Source of the DNA: Nocardia beijingensis NBRC 16342
GTDB taxonomy: Bacteria; Actinomycetota; Actinomycetes; Mycobacteriales; Mycobacteriaceae
Assembly (NCBI RefSeq): GCF_001612785.1
Contig: NZ_BDBC01000041.1
Location: 1-54,971 of the forward strand
Length of the DNA: 54,971 nucleotides
Direction: 5' to 3'
The notes beneath the pieces were generated by a model. It saw nothing but the letters and a program-made list of their open reading frames with translations, was not told where the DNA came from and did not search any database. This document shows, piece by piece, positions 8,067-16,815 of this stretch; positions within the stretch are counted from its first letter, which is position 1; every line of letters starts with the position of its first letter. The position numbers and the translations under genes are program-made.

Positions 8067-9107
8067 GAGGTCGCCGTCGTCGGCTACGGGTTGGCCGGGT
8101 CGGTCTTTCACGCCCCGCTGATCGCCGCGCAGCCACGGATGCGGGTCGCGGCCGTGGTGACCTCCTCGGCGGAACGTGCCGAGCGGGCGCGCGCCGAACA
8201 CCCCGGTGTGCGGGTGGTGCCGCACGCCGAGGAGTTGTTCGCCGCACCGGACGGCATCGATCTCGTCGTGATCGCGACACCGAACCACACGCACGCGCCG
8301 CTGGCCCGGCAGGCGCTGGAGGCCGGGCTGCCGGTGGTGGTCGACAAGCCGTTCGCGGTCACGGCGGACGACGCCGATGACCTCGTCCGGCGCGCGGAGC
8401 GGTCCGGCCTGGCGCTGTCGGTCTTCCAGAACCGGCGCTGGGACGGCGATTTCCGTACCGTGCGCGAACTGGTGGAGACCGGAAAACTCGGCCATGTGCG
8501 CCGTTTCGAGTCCCGGTTCGAACGGTGGCGTCCGGTGCCGAAGGGCGGCTGGCGGGAAGTCGGCACGGACGAGGAGGGCGCGGGCATTCTGCTCGACCTC
8601 GGCAGCCACCTGGTGGACCAAGCGGTGACCCTATTCGGCCCGGTGGCTTCGGTGTACTGCGAGCTGGACCGGCGACGAGAAGGGATCACCACCGACGACG
8701 ACGCGTTCGTCGCGCTCACCCACACCGGCGGTGTGCGCTCCCATCTCTGGATGAGCGCCGTCGCCCCGCAACTGGGGCCACGCTTCCGGGTGCTCGGGTC
8801 GGAAGCCGCGTATGTCACCTATGGGCTGGACCCGCAGGAGGACGCGCTCCGGTCCGGTCGTCGTCCGCAAAGCGATTCCTCCTGGGGCACGGTCGATCCC
8901 GAGCGCTGTGGCGTGCTCGGCGCGGAACCGGACTTCACCCCGCTGCCGACCGCACCCGGCGCGTATCCCGAGTTCTACTCCGCGATGGCCGCCGCGCTGC
9001 TCGACGGCGGGCCCGTGCCCGTCGACCCGCGCGACGCCGTCACCACCCTGCGCCTGCTGACGAAAGCACGCGAGTCGGCCGCCAGAGGTGTGACCGTCAC
9101 CGCCTGA
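8055..9107 (+). CDS. Gfo/Idh/MocA family oxidoreductase
   Basis: The 350-residue protein has an N-terminal Rossmann domain (VAVVGYGLAGSVFHAPLI, residues 5-22) and the family motif VVVDKPFAVT, whose Lys is the usual catalytic residue. The C-terminal alpha/beta domain contains GGWREVGTDEEGAGILLDLGSHLVDQ, where the final His is commonly catalytic. Members oxidise or reduce sugars, inositols or related polyols with NAD(P). TAGCGT at 8043-8048 sits 6 nt before the ATG, pointing to a leaderless transcript. The start lies inside the second unit of the direct repeat. The substrate is not evident. Confidence 0.9.
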   Translation: MSIVEVAVVGYGLAGSVFHAPLIAAQPRMRVAAVVTSSAERAERARAEHPGVRVVPHAEELFAAPDGIDLVVIATPNHTHAPLARQALEAGLPVVVDKPFAVTADDADDLVRRAERSGLALSVFQNRRWDGDFRTVRELVETGKLGHVRRFESRFERWRPVPKGGWREVGTDEEGAGILLDLGSHLVDQAVTLFGPVASVYCELDRRREGITTDDDAFVALTHTGGVRSHLWMSAVAPQLGPRFRVLGSEAAYVTYGLDPQEDALRSGRRPQSDSSWGTVDPERCGVLGAEPDFTPLPTAPGAYPEFYSAMAAALLDGGPVPVDPRDAVTTLRLLTKARESAARGVTVTA

Positions 9108-9193
9108 CCGGCGCTGGCAACCCGCGCCGCGACTCGATAACGTCGGTCCCCTCGGGTCGGCCGCTCCGGCCACCCGGTGGAGAGGAGAACCGG

Positions 9194-10084
9194 ATGGGTG
9201 CAACGGTTTTCGCGGTGCTGCTGCCGCTGGCGCTGGCCTTGGTGATGTTCGGGCTCGGATTGACCTTGACGACCGAGGATTTCGCGCGCGTGCTGCGGTA
9301 TCCGAAAGCGGCGGTGATCGCGCTGGTGTGCCAGATGATCCTGCTTCCCGCGGTCTGCCTGGGCCTGATCCGCCTGTTCGGGCTGGAAGGCGCGCTCGCC
9401 GCGGGCATGCTGCTGCTGGCGGCGTCGCCGGGCGGGGCGTCGGCCAATCTGTTCAGCCACGTCGCCGGAGGCAACGTGGCGCTGAACATCACGCTCACCG
9501 CGATCAATTCGGTGCTCGCAGTGTTCACCCTGCCGGTGGTGGTGGCGCTGTCCTACGCCTTGTTCCTGGACGGCACGGGTTCGGTCGGACTGCGGCCGGA
9601 CAAATTCGCGCAGGTCTTCGCCATCGTGCTGGTGCCAGTCGCGATCGGCATGGTGGTGCACCGGCGGTTCGAGGAGTGGTCGCGGCGGATGCGCGGCGCG
9701 GTCAAGATCCTGTCCGTCGTGGTTCTCGCGCTGGTGATCGCGGCCGGGGTCGGCTCGAATCTGGACATCCTGACCGACCACATCGGCGAGCTGTCGGCGA
9801 TCTGCTTGTCCTTCGCCGTGATCAGTCTGGCCGTCGGCTACTTTCTGCCCCGGCTGTTGCGTGTGGAAGCCGATCAGGCGATCGCTTCGGCGATGGAGAT
9901 CGGCGTGCACAACGCGGCGCTCGCGATCGCCGTCGCCGCTTCGGTCCTGGACAACGAGACCATGGCCGTTCCCGGCGCGGTGTACGGCGTTCTGATGAAC
10001 ATCCCGGCGGCGATCGCCGCGTATCTGCTGGCCAGGCGGGCGCGGCGGGAGCAGCCCGCGCCCGCGCCGAGCATGGCGGGTTGA
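9194..10084 (+). CDS. Bile acid:sodium symporter family transporter
   Basis: The 296-residue integral membrane protein has the SBF/BASS layout of about nine to ten helices. It includes the conserved AASPGGASANLFSHVAGGN segment (around 76-94) and the second crossover region EIGVHNAALAIAVAAS (around 235-250). The ATG at 9194 follows the ribosome site AGAGGAG at 9181-9187. Bacterial members move organic anions with Na+; most are not bile-acid specific. It is 86 nt downstream of the oxidoreductase and may be co-transcribed. Confidence 0.9.
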   Translation: MGATVFAVLLPLALALVMFGLGLTLTTEDFARVLRYPKAAVIALVCQMILLPAVCLGLIRLFGLEGALAAGMLLLAASPGGASANLFSHVAGGNVALNITLTAINSVLAVFTLPVVVALSYALFLDGTGSVGLRPDKFAQVFAIVLVPVAIGMVVHRRFEEWSRRMRGAVKILSVVVLALVIAAGVGSNLDILTDHIGELSAICLSFAVISLAVGYFLPRLLRVEADQAIASAMEIGVHNAALAIAVAASVLDNETMAVPGAVYGVLMNIPAAIAAYLLARRARREQPAPAPSMAG

Positions 10085-10168
10085 CGGAGGCGGTCCGAGC
10101 GGACACGGACGGGCCCGATGAGTAGCCTCTCGGAGGGTCGACGCCACGCGAAGGGAGTCAGCTGCGCG

Positions 10169-11839
10169 ATGCAACCGCTCGGCACGAACGATCCGGTCCG
10201 GATCGGGGATTACCGCCTGCTCGGCGTGCTCGGCGCGGGCGGCATGGGCCGGGTCTACCTCGGCCGGAACCCGGGCGGACGCACCGTCGCGGTCAAGGTC
10301 ATCCGCCCGGACATGATCGACGCCGAATTCCGTCAGCGCTTCCGGCGCGAGGTGGCCGCGGCCCGCCGGGTCGACGGGCAATTCACCGCACCGGTGCTGG
10401 ACGCGGACGTGGACGCCGATCCACCCTGGCTGGCCACCGGTTACGTGGCCGGATTCCCGCTGGCCGACGCGGTCGACCGCTACGGCCCGTTCACCGAGAA
10501 CGCGCTGCTCGTGCTGGCGCACGGGCTGATCGAGGCGTTGACCGCCGTGCACGGAGCCGGTGTCGTGCACCGCGACCTCAAACCGTCCAATGTCCTTCTG
10601 GCCCTCGACGGCCCCAAGGTGATCGATTTCGGCATCGCCCGCGCCCTCGACGACAGCAAGCTCACCACCACCGGAAAGGTCATCGGCTCACCGGGATTCA
10701 TGTGCCCCGAGCAAGTGACCGGCGACTCGATCGGCCCGCCCGCCGACGTCTTCGCACTCGGCGGCGTCCTGGTCTTCGCGGCGACCGGCCACGGACCGTT
10801 CGGCGCCGGCGAGGCGGTGCACATGCTGTGGCGGGTGGTGTACGAGGAACCGCAGCTCGACGACGTGCCGGAACGGCTGCGCCCGCTGGTGGCCGCCTGC
10901 CTGACCAAAGACGCCGCGGCCCGCCCGACTCCGGAGCAGCTGCTGTCCCGGCTCACCGCGCTGGGCATCCCGGATCGCGGCGGCTGGCTGCCCGGCCCGG
11001 TGCTCGAGGAGGTCGGCCGCCGCGCGGTCGAGCTGCTGAACCTGGATTCCGGGCCACTCGACCACCAGCGGTTCTCTCTGCCCGCTGATCCGGCGCGCAC
11101 CGCCGACACCATGGTCGGCCCCGCATCACCTGCCAACTCACGGGTACCGCAAGGCGATCGAGGACGATCGGCGTCCACGCCGCACTCCATCCCGCCGCGA
11201 ACGCCACCCGCGTTCGCGAGACCTCCGACGCCTCCACCCGCGCACCAGGTTTCGCCCGCGTTCGGCCCGGCCCCCGCCGCGCCGCCCGCACGCCGCCCCG
11301 GCCGCGCCCTGCTCGCCGCCGGAGCGTTCGTCGTCTGCCTCGCCGTCGCCGTCGCCGCGTTCGTGGTGGGCTCCCGGCTGAGAAACGAGAACGCGAGCGA
11401 ATCGGCCGAGCAGACCACGCAAACCACCGGCAGATCCTCGGCGGCCACCACCACCGAGGCCATCGATCCGGAACCGACCGGCAGCAGTCCTTCCGGCACC
11501 GGTGTTCCGGAGGCTTTCGTCGGAGAATGGAAAGGCGTGGCCCGCGACCCCTTGTTGTCGTTCGACATCGTGCTGACCATTCGTGACGGCGCGGTGGGCC
11601 AAGAGATCGCGCAATCGTCGAACACCGGCAAATTGAGCGGTGAGCGCTGCGAACGCGCGGAGACGCTCACCGCCGCGGGCGAGAACGAATTGTCGTTCGT
11701 CGCGCGGCTGTCCGGCGGCTCCCCTTCCTGCTTCGACAACGGGTCCACCTCGACGGTCACCCTGCAGCCGGACGGTTCCCTGACGTACCGCACCTCCGGC
11801 GTCATCGGCAACATCGAAGGGGTCCTGCGCAAGAGCTGA
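10169..11839 (+). CDS. Receptor-type serine/threonine protein kinase
   Basis: The 556-residue protein has a kinase domain (about 14-270) with the glycine loop GAGGMGRVYLG, K43 in AVKV, HRDLKPSN (D136), DFG (153-155) and an APE-like CPEQ segment. A Pro-rich linker (about 310-375), one membrane helix (380-401), a Ser/Thr/Glu-rich stalk and a roughly 100-residue extracellular domain starting at VPEAFVGEWKGVA follow. The ectodomain has two Cys that could pair. This is a PknA/PknB-class signalling kinase without PASTA repeats. The ATG at 10169 is chosen because it precedes the kinase fold closely and has AAGGGAG upstream; an in-frame ATG at 10118 is possible. Confidence 0.9.
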   Translation: MQPLGTNDPVRIGDYRLLGVLGAGGMGRVYLGRNPGGRTVAVKVIRPDMIDAEFRQRFRREVAAARRVDGQFTAPVLDADVDADPPWLATGYVAGFPLADAVDRYGPFTENALLVLAHGLIEALTAVHGAGVVHRDLKPSNVLLALDGPKVIDFGIARALDDSKLTTTGKVIGSPGFMCPEQVTGDSIGPPADVFALGGVLVFAATGHGPFGAGEAVHMLWRVVYEEPQLDDVPERLRPLVAACLTKDAAARPTPEQLLSRLTALGIPDRGGWLPGPVLEEVGRRAVELLNLDSGPLDHQRFSLPADPARTADTMVGPASPANSRVPQGDRGRSASTPHSIPPRTPPAFARPPTPPPAHQVSPAFGPAPAAPPARRPGRALLAAGAFVVCLAVAVAAFVVGSRLRNENASESAEQTTQTTGRSSAATTTEAIDPEPTGSSPSGTGVPEAFVGEWKGVARDPLLSFDIVLTIRDGAVGQEIAQSSNTGKLSGERCERAETLTAAGENELSFVARLSGGSPSCFDNGSTSTVTLQPDGSLTYRTSGVIGNIEGVLRKS

Positions 11840-11924
11840 CGGCGTGACGACCGCGCCGGACCGGGCGCCGAGGGCGGGAACGCATGCCCGAGCGCCGTCG
11901 GCGGCGGGCGGTTAAGGTGCGGCG

Positions 11925-12719
11925 GTGGACAGAGCGGAATTCTTCGAGCGCGGCGCTTCCATCGCCGATCGTCTGACGACGACGCAAGCGCAACCGCCGT
12001 GGTGGCTGGTGGTGGCGGCCGCGGTGGCGGCGCTCCTGCTGGTCGGTTACACCCCCGTCTGGCGATTGACCCGCAATATCGTCACCATCGCGCACGAAGG
12101 CGGGCACGCGCTGGTCGCCCTGCTGACCGGCCGCAAGCTCAACAGCATCCGGTTGCATTCGGACACTTCGGGACTCACCGTGTCGAGCGGCAAACCCTAC
12201 GGCCTCGGGATGATCCTCACCACCATGGCCGGTTACCCGGCGCCGCCGCTGCTCGGTCTCGGATTCGCCGCGCTGCTGGGCGCGAGCCGGATCACGCTGC
12301 TGCTCTGGACCGCCATCGTGCTGCTCGCCGCGCTCCTGATCAAGATCAGAAATGTCTACGGCGCCATCACCGTGCTCGGTCTCGGAGCGGTGGCCTTCGT
12401 GGTCTCCTGGTTCGGCACCGACACGCTGCAAGCGGGTTTCGCGTATCTGGGCGCCTGGTTCCTGCTGTTCGCCGGGGCGCGGCCGGTGATCGAGCTGCAA
12501 CGAAGCCGCTCCCGGCAGCAACGCGCCCGCTATCACGAGGTCGACTCCGACGCCGATCAACTCGCCCGGCTCACCCGGCTGCCCGGCCTGCTGTGGGTCT
12601 TCGTGTTCGGCGCGATCGCCGTGGGTTCGCTGGCGCTCGGGGCGTGGCTGCTCGTCTCCGCCATCGCCGAAGTCTGCCTGCCGGGCGCGCCATCGGGGTC
12701 CTGCTTCGCGGCGCACTGA
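11925..12719 (+). CDS. M50B-like membrane metalloprotease family protein
   Basis: The 264-residue polytopic protein carries HEGGH (H57-H61) in a hydrophobic helix, the HExxH zinc motif of site-2-type proteases, followed by ALVALLTGRKLNSIRLH, as in the M50B-like family. A second metal ligand (NPxDG-type motif) is not obvious, so activity is uncertain. Start is GTG at 11925 with TAAGGT 6 nt upstream (11913-11918), suggesting a leaderless message. It follows the receptor kinase in the same direction. Confidence 0.82.
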   Translation: MDRAEFFERGASIADRLTTTQAQPPWWLVVAAAVAALLLVGYTPVWRLTRNIVTIAHEGGHALVALLTGRKLNSIRLHSDTSGLTVSSGKPYGLGMILTTMAGYPAPPLLGLGFAALLGASRITLLLWTAIVLLAALLIKIRNVYGAITVLGLGAVAFVVSWFGTDTLQAGFAYLGAWFLLFAGARPVIELQRSRSRQQRARYHEVDSDADQLARLTRLPGLLWVFVFGAIAVGSLALGAWLLVSAIAEVCLPGAPSGSCFAAH

Positions 12720-12861
12720 TCGTCGCGCTGCGCGACCCGGTCGGCTCGGTTAGGCTTCGAACCCGCCCTGCGCCAACGCCTCATCCGGCGGCGCATTCGC
12801 CGAGCACACCCCTTCGGCCGTCCGACTCCAGATCGCGATTCACGACCCTCCGGGAGCCAGC

Positions 12862-13782
12862 ATGGCGAACCTTCCCACGCGCACACCGAGCACCGCTGCG
12901 CGGCAGATTCTTTCGGCACTGATCACGGCTGTCACGGTGCTGCTCGGCACGATCGCGCTCGGTCCCACCGCCTATGCCGCACCGGTCGGCACGGCCTGCG
13001 GCACCCCCTTGACGGAGGCGGAGACGGCCGAGATCGCGGAGCTGTCCGAGACCGGGCTGCCAACGGGTTCCTCGTTGTCGCAGTTGGAGCGCGCCGTCGA
13101 CCGGCACCGCCGGATCACCGAAATCCTGGTCCGCCATCGTGATTCGCGCGGTGTGTTCGCCCTCGGCCTCGACGCGGTGGAACAAGCGGCCGTCCTGCCG
13201 CTCCAGCGCGACCCCGCGTCGTTCGACGACCCGGAATGGGCGCACCGGATCAGTCTGGAGCTGCTGTCGCGTTTCCTGCGCGCGCTGCACGCGGAATTCA
13301 CCGGCGCACCCGCCGAACCGCAGTGGGCGCACTACTTCGCGCTGACCCGCCGCTGCGAGCTGTCCCCCGCGCGGGTGGCGATGGCCGGGTACGACGCGCA
13401 TCTGACCGTCGATCTGTCCTACTCCGTCGCGGCGGTCGGCAGCTCGGCCGCGAACGCGCGGGACTACTTCCGCATCGTCGACTCGATCGCCCAGCAGGGA
13501 GCGCTGATCGTAGCCGCGACGAAATCCCTCTACGGCGGTGATCTCGGGCCGCTGTGGCGCTTCTACTTCGTCGGCGATGGTTTGGACGCGGTGCTCGGGC
13601 AAGGTGTGGCGACCGGCCCTTTGCTGCGGCTGGCCGACGCGGGCGCCAATGTCGTCATCTTCGGCAACGGCCTGGCCCTGCAGGACCAGGCCGCGGCCCC
13701 CGCCGTCACCGCCGAGATAGACGCTCTGTGGCGCGGCTTGGATCTCGGTTTCGAAGTGCTCTCCGGCCTCGGCGGACTCTGA
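12862..13782 (+). CDS. DUF5995-like secreted protein
   Basis: The 306-residue product begins with a Sec signal peptide: basic N-region, hydrophobic core around 16-35, and a probable cleavage after AYAAPVG-type Ala residues near 40. The mature part is helical and resembles DUF5995 family proteins, with the histidine- and tryptophan-containing segments RHRRITEIL and WRFYFVGDGLD. No catalytic motif can be assigned. The family assignment is from general resemblance and needs a profile search. The gene ends 13 nt before the convergent gluconokinase stop. Confidence 0.65.
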   Translation: MANLPTRTPSTAARQILSALITAVTVLLGTIALGPTAYAAPVGTACGTPLTEAETAEIAELSETGLPTGSSLSQLERAVDRHRRITEILVRHRDSRGVFALGLDAVEQAAVLPLQRDPASFDDPEWAHRISLELLSRFLRALHAEFTGAPAEPQWAHYFALTRRCELSPARVAMAGYDAHLTVDLSYSVAAVGSSAANARDYFRIVDSIAQQGALIVAATKSLYGGDLGPLWRFYFVGDGLDAVLGQGVATGPLLRLADAGANVVIFGNGLALQDQAAAPAVTAEIDALWRGLDLGFEVLSGLGGL

Positions 13783-13795
13783 CCGGCGCGCACCG

Positions 13796-14302
13796 TCACG
13801 CCAGCGCCGCGACGGCGGCCCGCACCACATCCTGGGGCGGCCGGGTCGCGTCGACGGTGCTCCCGCGCTCGTCGGGATCGAGCCGCTCCAGGGTGGCCAG
13901 CTGTGAATCCAGCAGGCTCGCAGGCATGAAGTGCCCGCGGCGTCCGGTCACGCGGCGTTCGAGTTCCTCGCGTGGCGCGTCCAGATGCAGGAAGAAGACG
14001 CCGGGAACGCGGCCGCGCAACCTGTCGCGATACGCGCGTTTCAGGGCGGAACAGGTCACGACCGCTCCGTGGCCGGATCGCTCGGCCATCCAGGCGGCCA
14101 AGGCGTCGAGCCACGGTGCGCGGTCGGCATCGTCCAACGGCGTGCCCGCCGACATCTTCACGATGTTCGCGGGCGGATGGAAATCGTCGCCTTCGGCGTA
14201 CTCGACCCCCAGCACCTCGGCCAGGCGGACGCCGACCGTCGTCTTCCCCGATCCCGACACCCCCATCACGACGATCACCGGTACACCACGCACTCGGACC
14301 AT
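13796..14302 (-). CDS. gntK: Gluconokinase (GntK)
   Basis: The 168-residue protein matches the short GntK family. It has the P-loop GVSGSGKTT (residues 14-22), the substrate-binding EGDDFHPPANIVKMSAGTPL, CSALKRAYRDRLR, and the lid-region segment RRGHFMPASLLDSQLATLE. It phosphorylates D-gluconate to 6-phosphogluconate for the pentose phosphate pathway. The ATG at 14302 has GGAGG 4 nt upstream on its strand. No gluconate permease or dehydrogenase flanks it. Confidence 0.95.
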   Translation of the reverse strand: MVRVRGVPVIVVMGVSGSGKTTVGVRLAEVLGVEYAEGDDFHPPANIVKMSAGTPLDDADRAPWLDALAAWMAERSGHGAVVTCSALKRAYRDRLRGRVPGVFFLHLDAPREELERRVTGRRGHFMPASLLDSQLATLERLDPDERGSTVDATRPPQDVVRAAVAALA

Positions 14303-14611
14303 TCTCCCTCCGAAGGCGGATTCTCCCGCGTATACGGGCTTGTCATCGGCAACAACCTAGCGGCTGAGCACTTCGTCGGCCTGTGCAGTGACCCTGCGCG
14401 CCACCGCCGATACATTTCAAGGACAGCGACGTCGCGGGATCGCCGACGCACGTGATGCGAATCGCGCTCCGGTCTGTTCCGTGAGACGCGCGGTCGATTG
14501 GATGGGAAGTACCGAATGTTTGCGACGACGCAATGCACCCGGCATCGGACCGGCGCCCGCACGCTCGACCCTGAACCGGTCGGCGGCGGAGCCGGTTCCT
14601 GAGGGATCGGC
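14303..14611. other. Noncoding divergent region between gntK and the PucR-type regulator
   Basis: This 309-bp region separates two divergently transcribed genes and must hold both promoters. I see no convincing operator; a short AACCGG...CCGGTT inverted repeat lies about 20-40 nt before the regulator start. Open frames across it look like high-GC noise. Confidence 0.35.
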
Positions 14612-15778
14612 ATGCCACCGACGCCCAGCATCACCACAGCATCCGCCGAGCCCGAGCCCACCGAACACATCGTGCGGCACCTGCTCGGCATCATTCCCCG
14701 CAGGCACGTCGAACATGGGAACGTGCTGCGCACGGAGATCCGCGCCACCGTCGCGCACTGCCTCGACCTGCTCGCTTCCGCGGACCCCGGGCGACCGGCC
14801 CGCACGGTCCGCATCTTCGAGGCAGCCACCCGGTGGGCCGGCGTCGGGGTGCGCATGGACACTGTGCAGCATCTCGTCCACGAGGGCTTCCGGCTCTATC
14901 TCGACGAGCACCTGCGTGCCTCGGACACCGTGCGGCACAACGACGTACGCAAGCTCTTCGACGCCGTCCACGCGGTCACCTCCGCCGTGTCGCTGGCCTA
15001 CCTGTCCGTCGCGCCCGCCGACGAGCAGGCGGCCGGGCACGCCGTCGCCGTCGCGCTGCTGCGCGGCCACCACCCGGCGAAGGTCTACCGGGAGTACGGC
15101 GTTCCGGTCGCCGAGCGCTACACCGTGCTCGCCGTCACGGTCGATCCGCCCACCGAGACGCGTCCCGGAGACGAGCACAGCATCCGCAGGCGCATGCGAC
15201 TGTGCCTCGAGTTGCACTGCGGTGGACACGTGCCTGCCGCGCTCAGCGCGATCGGCGGCACGATCCTGCTGCCGGGCTCGCCGGCCGCCGCCGATCGGAT
15301 CGACGATCTGGTCGCCGCCTTGGCCGCGGCGGCGCACGCCCCGCTCACCGCCGCCGCCGTCACCGCCGAGCCCGAGCGGATTCCCGGCGCCGCCGAGCAG
15401 GCGCACGAACTGCTCGACATGGTCCGTCGCCTGCAGAGCCCACCCGGCCTGTACCGCTTCGAGGACCTCGCCCTGGAATACCAGCTCACCCGGCCGGGGC
15501 CGGGGCGCGACCGGCTCGCCGCCCTGCTCGACCCGCTGGAGGGCCATCCCGAACTGTTCGACACCTTGCGCGAGCACATCCGCAACGACTTCAACCGCAG
15601 GCGCACCTCGCGCACGATGTATCTGCACCCGAACACCGTCGACCATCGGCTCAAGCGCATCGGCCGCCTCACCGGCTTGGACACCGCGGTTCCGCACGCG
15701 CTCTACCGGCTGCGCGCCGCGCTCATCGCACGCGCTTACACGCAGTCCTCGCCCGCGCCGGGCCGTGCCGCGCAGTGA
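14612..15778 (+). CDS. PucR-family transcriptional regulator
   Basis: The 388-residue protein has an N-terminal helical sensor region (about 15-140), a degenerate GGDEF-like middle and a C-terminal PucR-type helix-turn-helix (about 320-380, RTMYLHPNTVDHRLKRIGRLTG). The ATG at 14612 has GAGGG about 7 nt upstream. Such regulators often control catabolic or secondary-metabolic genes nearby; here no target is obvious between gntK (divergent) and the LLM oxidoreductase (downstream). Confidence 0.85.
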   Translation: MPPTPSITTASAEPEPTEHIVRHLLGIIPRRHVEHGNVLRTEIRATVAHCLDLLASADPGRPARTVRIFEAATRWAGVGVRMDTVQHLVHEGFRLYLDEHLRASDTVRHNDVRKLFDAVHAVTSAVSLAYLSVAPADEQAAGHAVAVALLRGHHPAKVYREYGVPVAERYTVLAVTVDPPTETRPGDEHSIRRRMRLCLELHCGGHVPAALSAIGGTILLPGSPAAADRIDDLVAALAAAAHAPLTAAAVTAEPERIPGAAEQAHELLDMVRRLQSPPGLYRFEDLALEYQLTRPGPGRDRLAALLDPLEGHPELFDTLREHIRNDFNRRRTSRTMYLHPNTVDHRLKRIGRLTGLDTAVPHALYRLRAALIARAYTQSSPAPGRAAQ

Positions 15779-15886
15779 TCACGTTCGCCGCGCGTCAGCA
15801 CACCGGGTCGGCGGCGTTTCGGCTGGTCGGGAGCCCGAGCGAGCGCTCGCCGTGCGCCGAGCACGCGACCGGCTAGGGTCGTCGAC

Positions 15887-16807
15887 ATGGAACTACGCAT
15901 CTTCACCGAGCCGCAGCAGGGCGCGAGCTACGACACCCTGCTCACCGTTGCCAAGGCCACCGAGGACTTGGGCTTCGACGCGTTCTTCCGCTCCGACCAC
16001 TATCTGAGCATGGGTGGCGCCGATGGGCTGCCCGGTCCCACCGACGCCTGGATCACCCTCGCCGGACTGGCCAGGGAGACCAAGCGCATCCGGCTCGGCA
16101 CCCTGGTCACCGCCGCCACCTTCCGGCTGCCGGGCCCGCTGGCGATCCAGGTGGCGCAGGTGGACCAGATGTCCGGCGGCCGAGTCGAATTCGGCCTCGG
16201 CAGCGGCTGGTTCGCCGAGGAGCACGCCGCGTACGGCATTCCGTTCCCCGCCGACAAATTCGCCCGGCTGGAAGAGCAGCTGGCCGTCATCACCGGGCTC
16301 TGGGCGACCAAACCCGGCGACACCTTCAGCTACGACGGCAAGCATTACCAGCTCACCGACTCCCCCGCCCTGCCGAAACCGGTGCAGGACCCGATCCCGG
16401 TGGTGATCGGCGGGCACGGCGCCACCCGCACCCCGCGGCTGGCCGCCCAGTACGCCAGTGAGTTCAACATGCCGTTCTCCTCGATCGAGGACAGCACCCG
16501 GCAGTTCGACCGGGTGCGCGCGGCCGCGGAGGCATACGGCCGCTCCGCCGACGACCTGGTCTACTCCAACGCGCTGGTGGCCTGCGTGGGAGCGAACGAC
16601 GCCGAGGTGGCGCGCCGAGCCGAGGCGATCGGGCGCGAGGTGGACGAGCTGAAGGCCAACGGCTTGGCCGGCTCGCCCGCCGAGGTGGTGGACAAGATCG
16701 GCCGGTACGCCGAGATCGGCACCACCCGCATCTACCTGCAGGTGCTCGACCTGACCGATCTCGATCATCTCGAGCTGATCTCCGCGCAGGTGCAGTCGCA
16801 GTTGTGA
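15887..16807 (+). CDS. LLM-class F420-dependent oxidoreductase
   Basis: The 306-residue protein is a TIM-barrel luciferase-like monooxygenase-family enzyme. It has the start MELRIFTEPQQGASY, TLVTAATFRLPGPLAIQVAQVDQMSGGR and the family segment EFGLGSGWFAEEH. Actinobacterial relatives use F420 rather than FMN; that cofactor choice is inferred from the subfamily. TAGGGT at 15874-15879 lies 7 nt before the ATG, suggesting a leaderless mRNA. It is convergent with the CocE-type hydrolase, 8 nt apart. Confidence 0.88.
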   Translation: MELRIFTEPQQGASYDTLLTVAKATEDLGFDAFFRSDHYLSMGGADGLPGPTDAWITLAGLARETKRIRLGTLVTAATFRLPGPLAIQVAQVDQMSGGRVEFGLGSGWFAEEHAAYGIPFPADKFARLEEQLAVITGLWATKPGDTFSYDGKHYQLTDSPALPKPVQDPIPVVIGGHGATRTPRLAAQYASEFNMPFSSIEDSTRQFDRVRAAAEAYGRSADDLVYSNALVACVGANDAEVARRAEAIGREVDELKANGLAGSPAEVVDKIGRYAEIGTTRIYLQVLDLTDLDHLELISAQVQSQL

Positions 16808-16815
16808 GGTAGCGC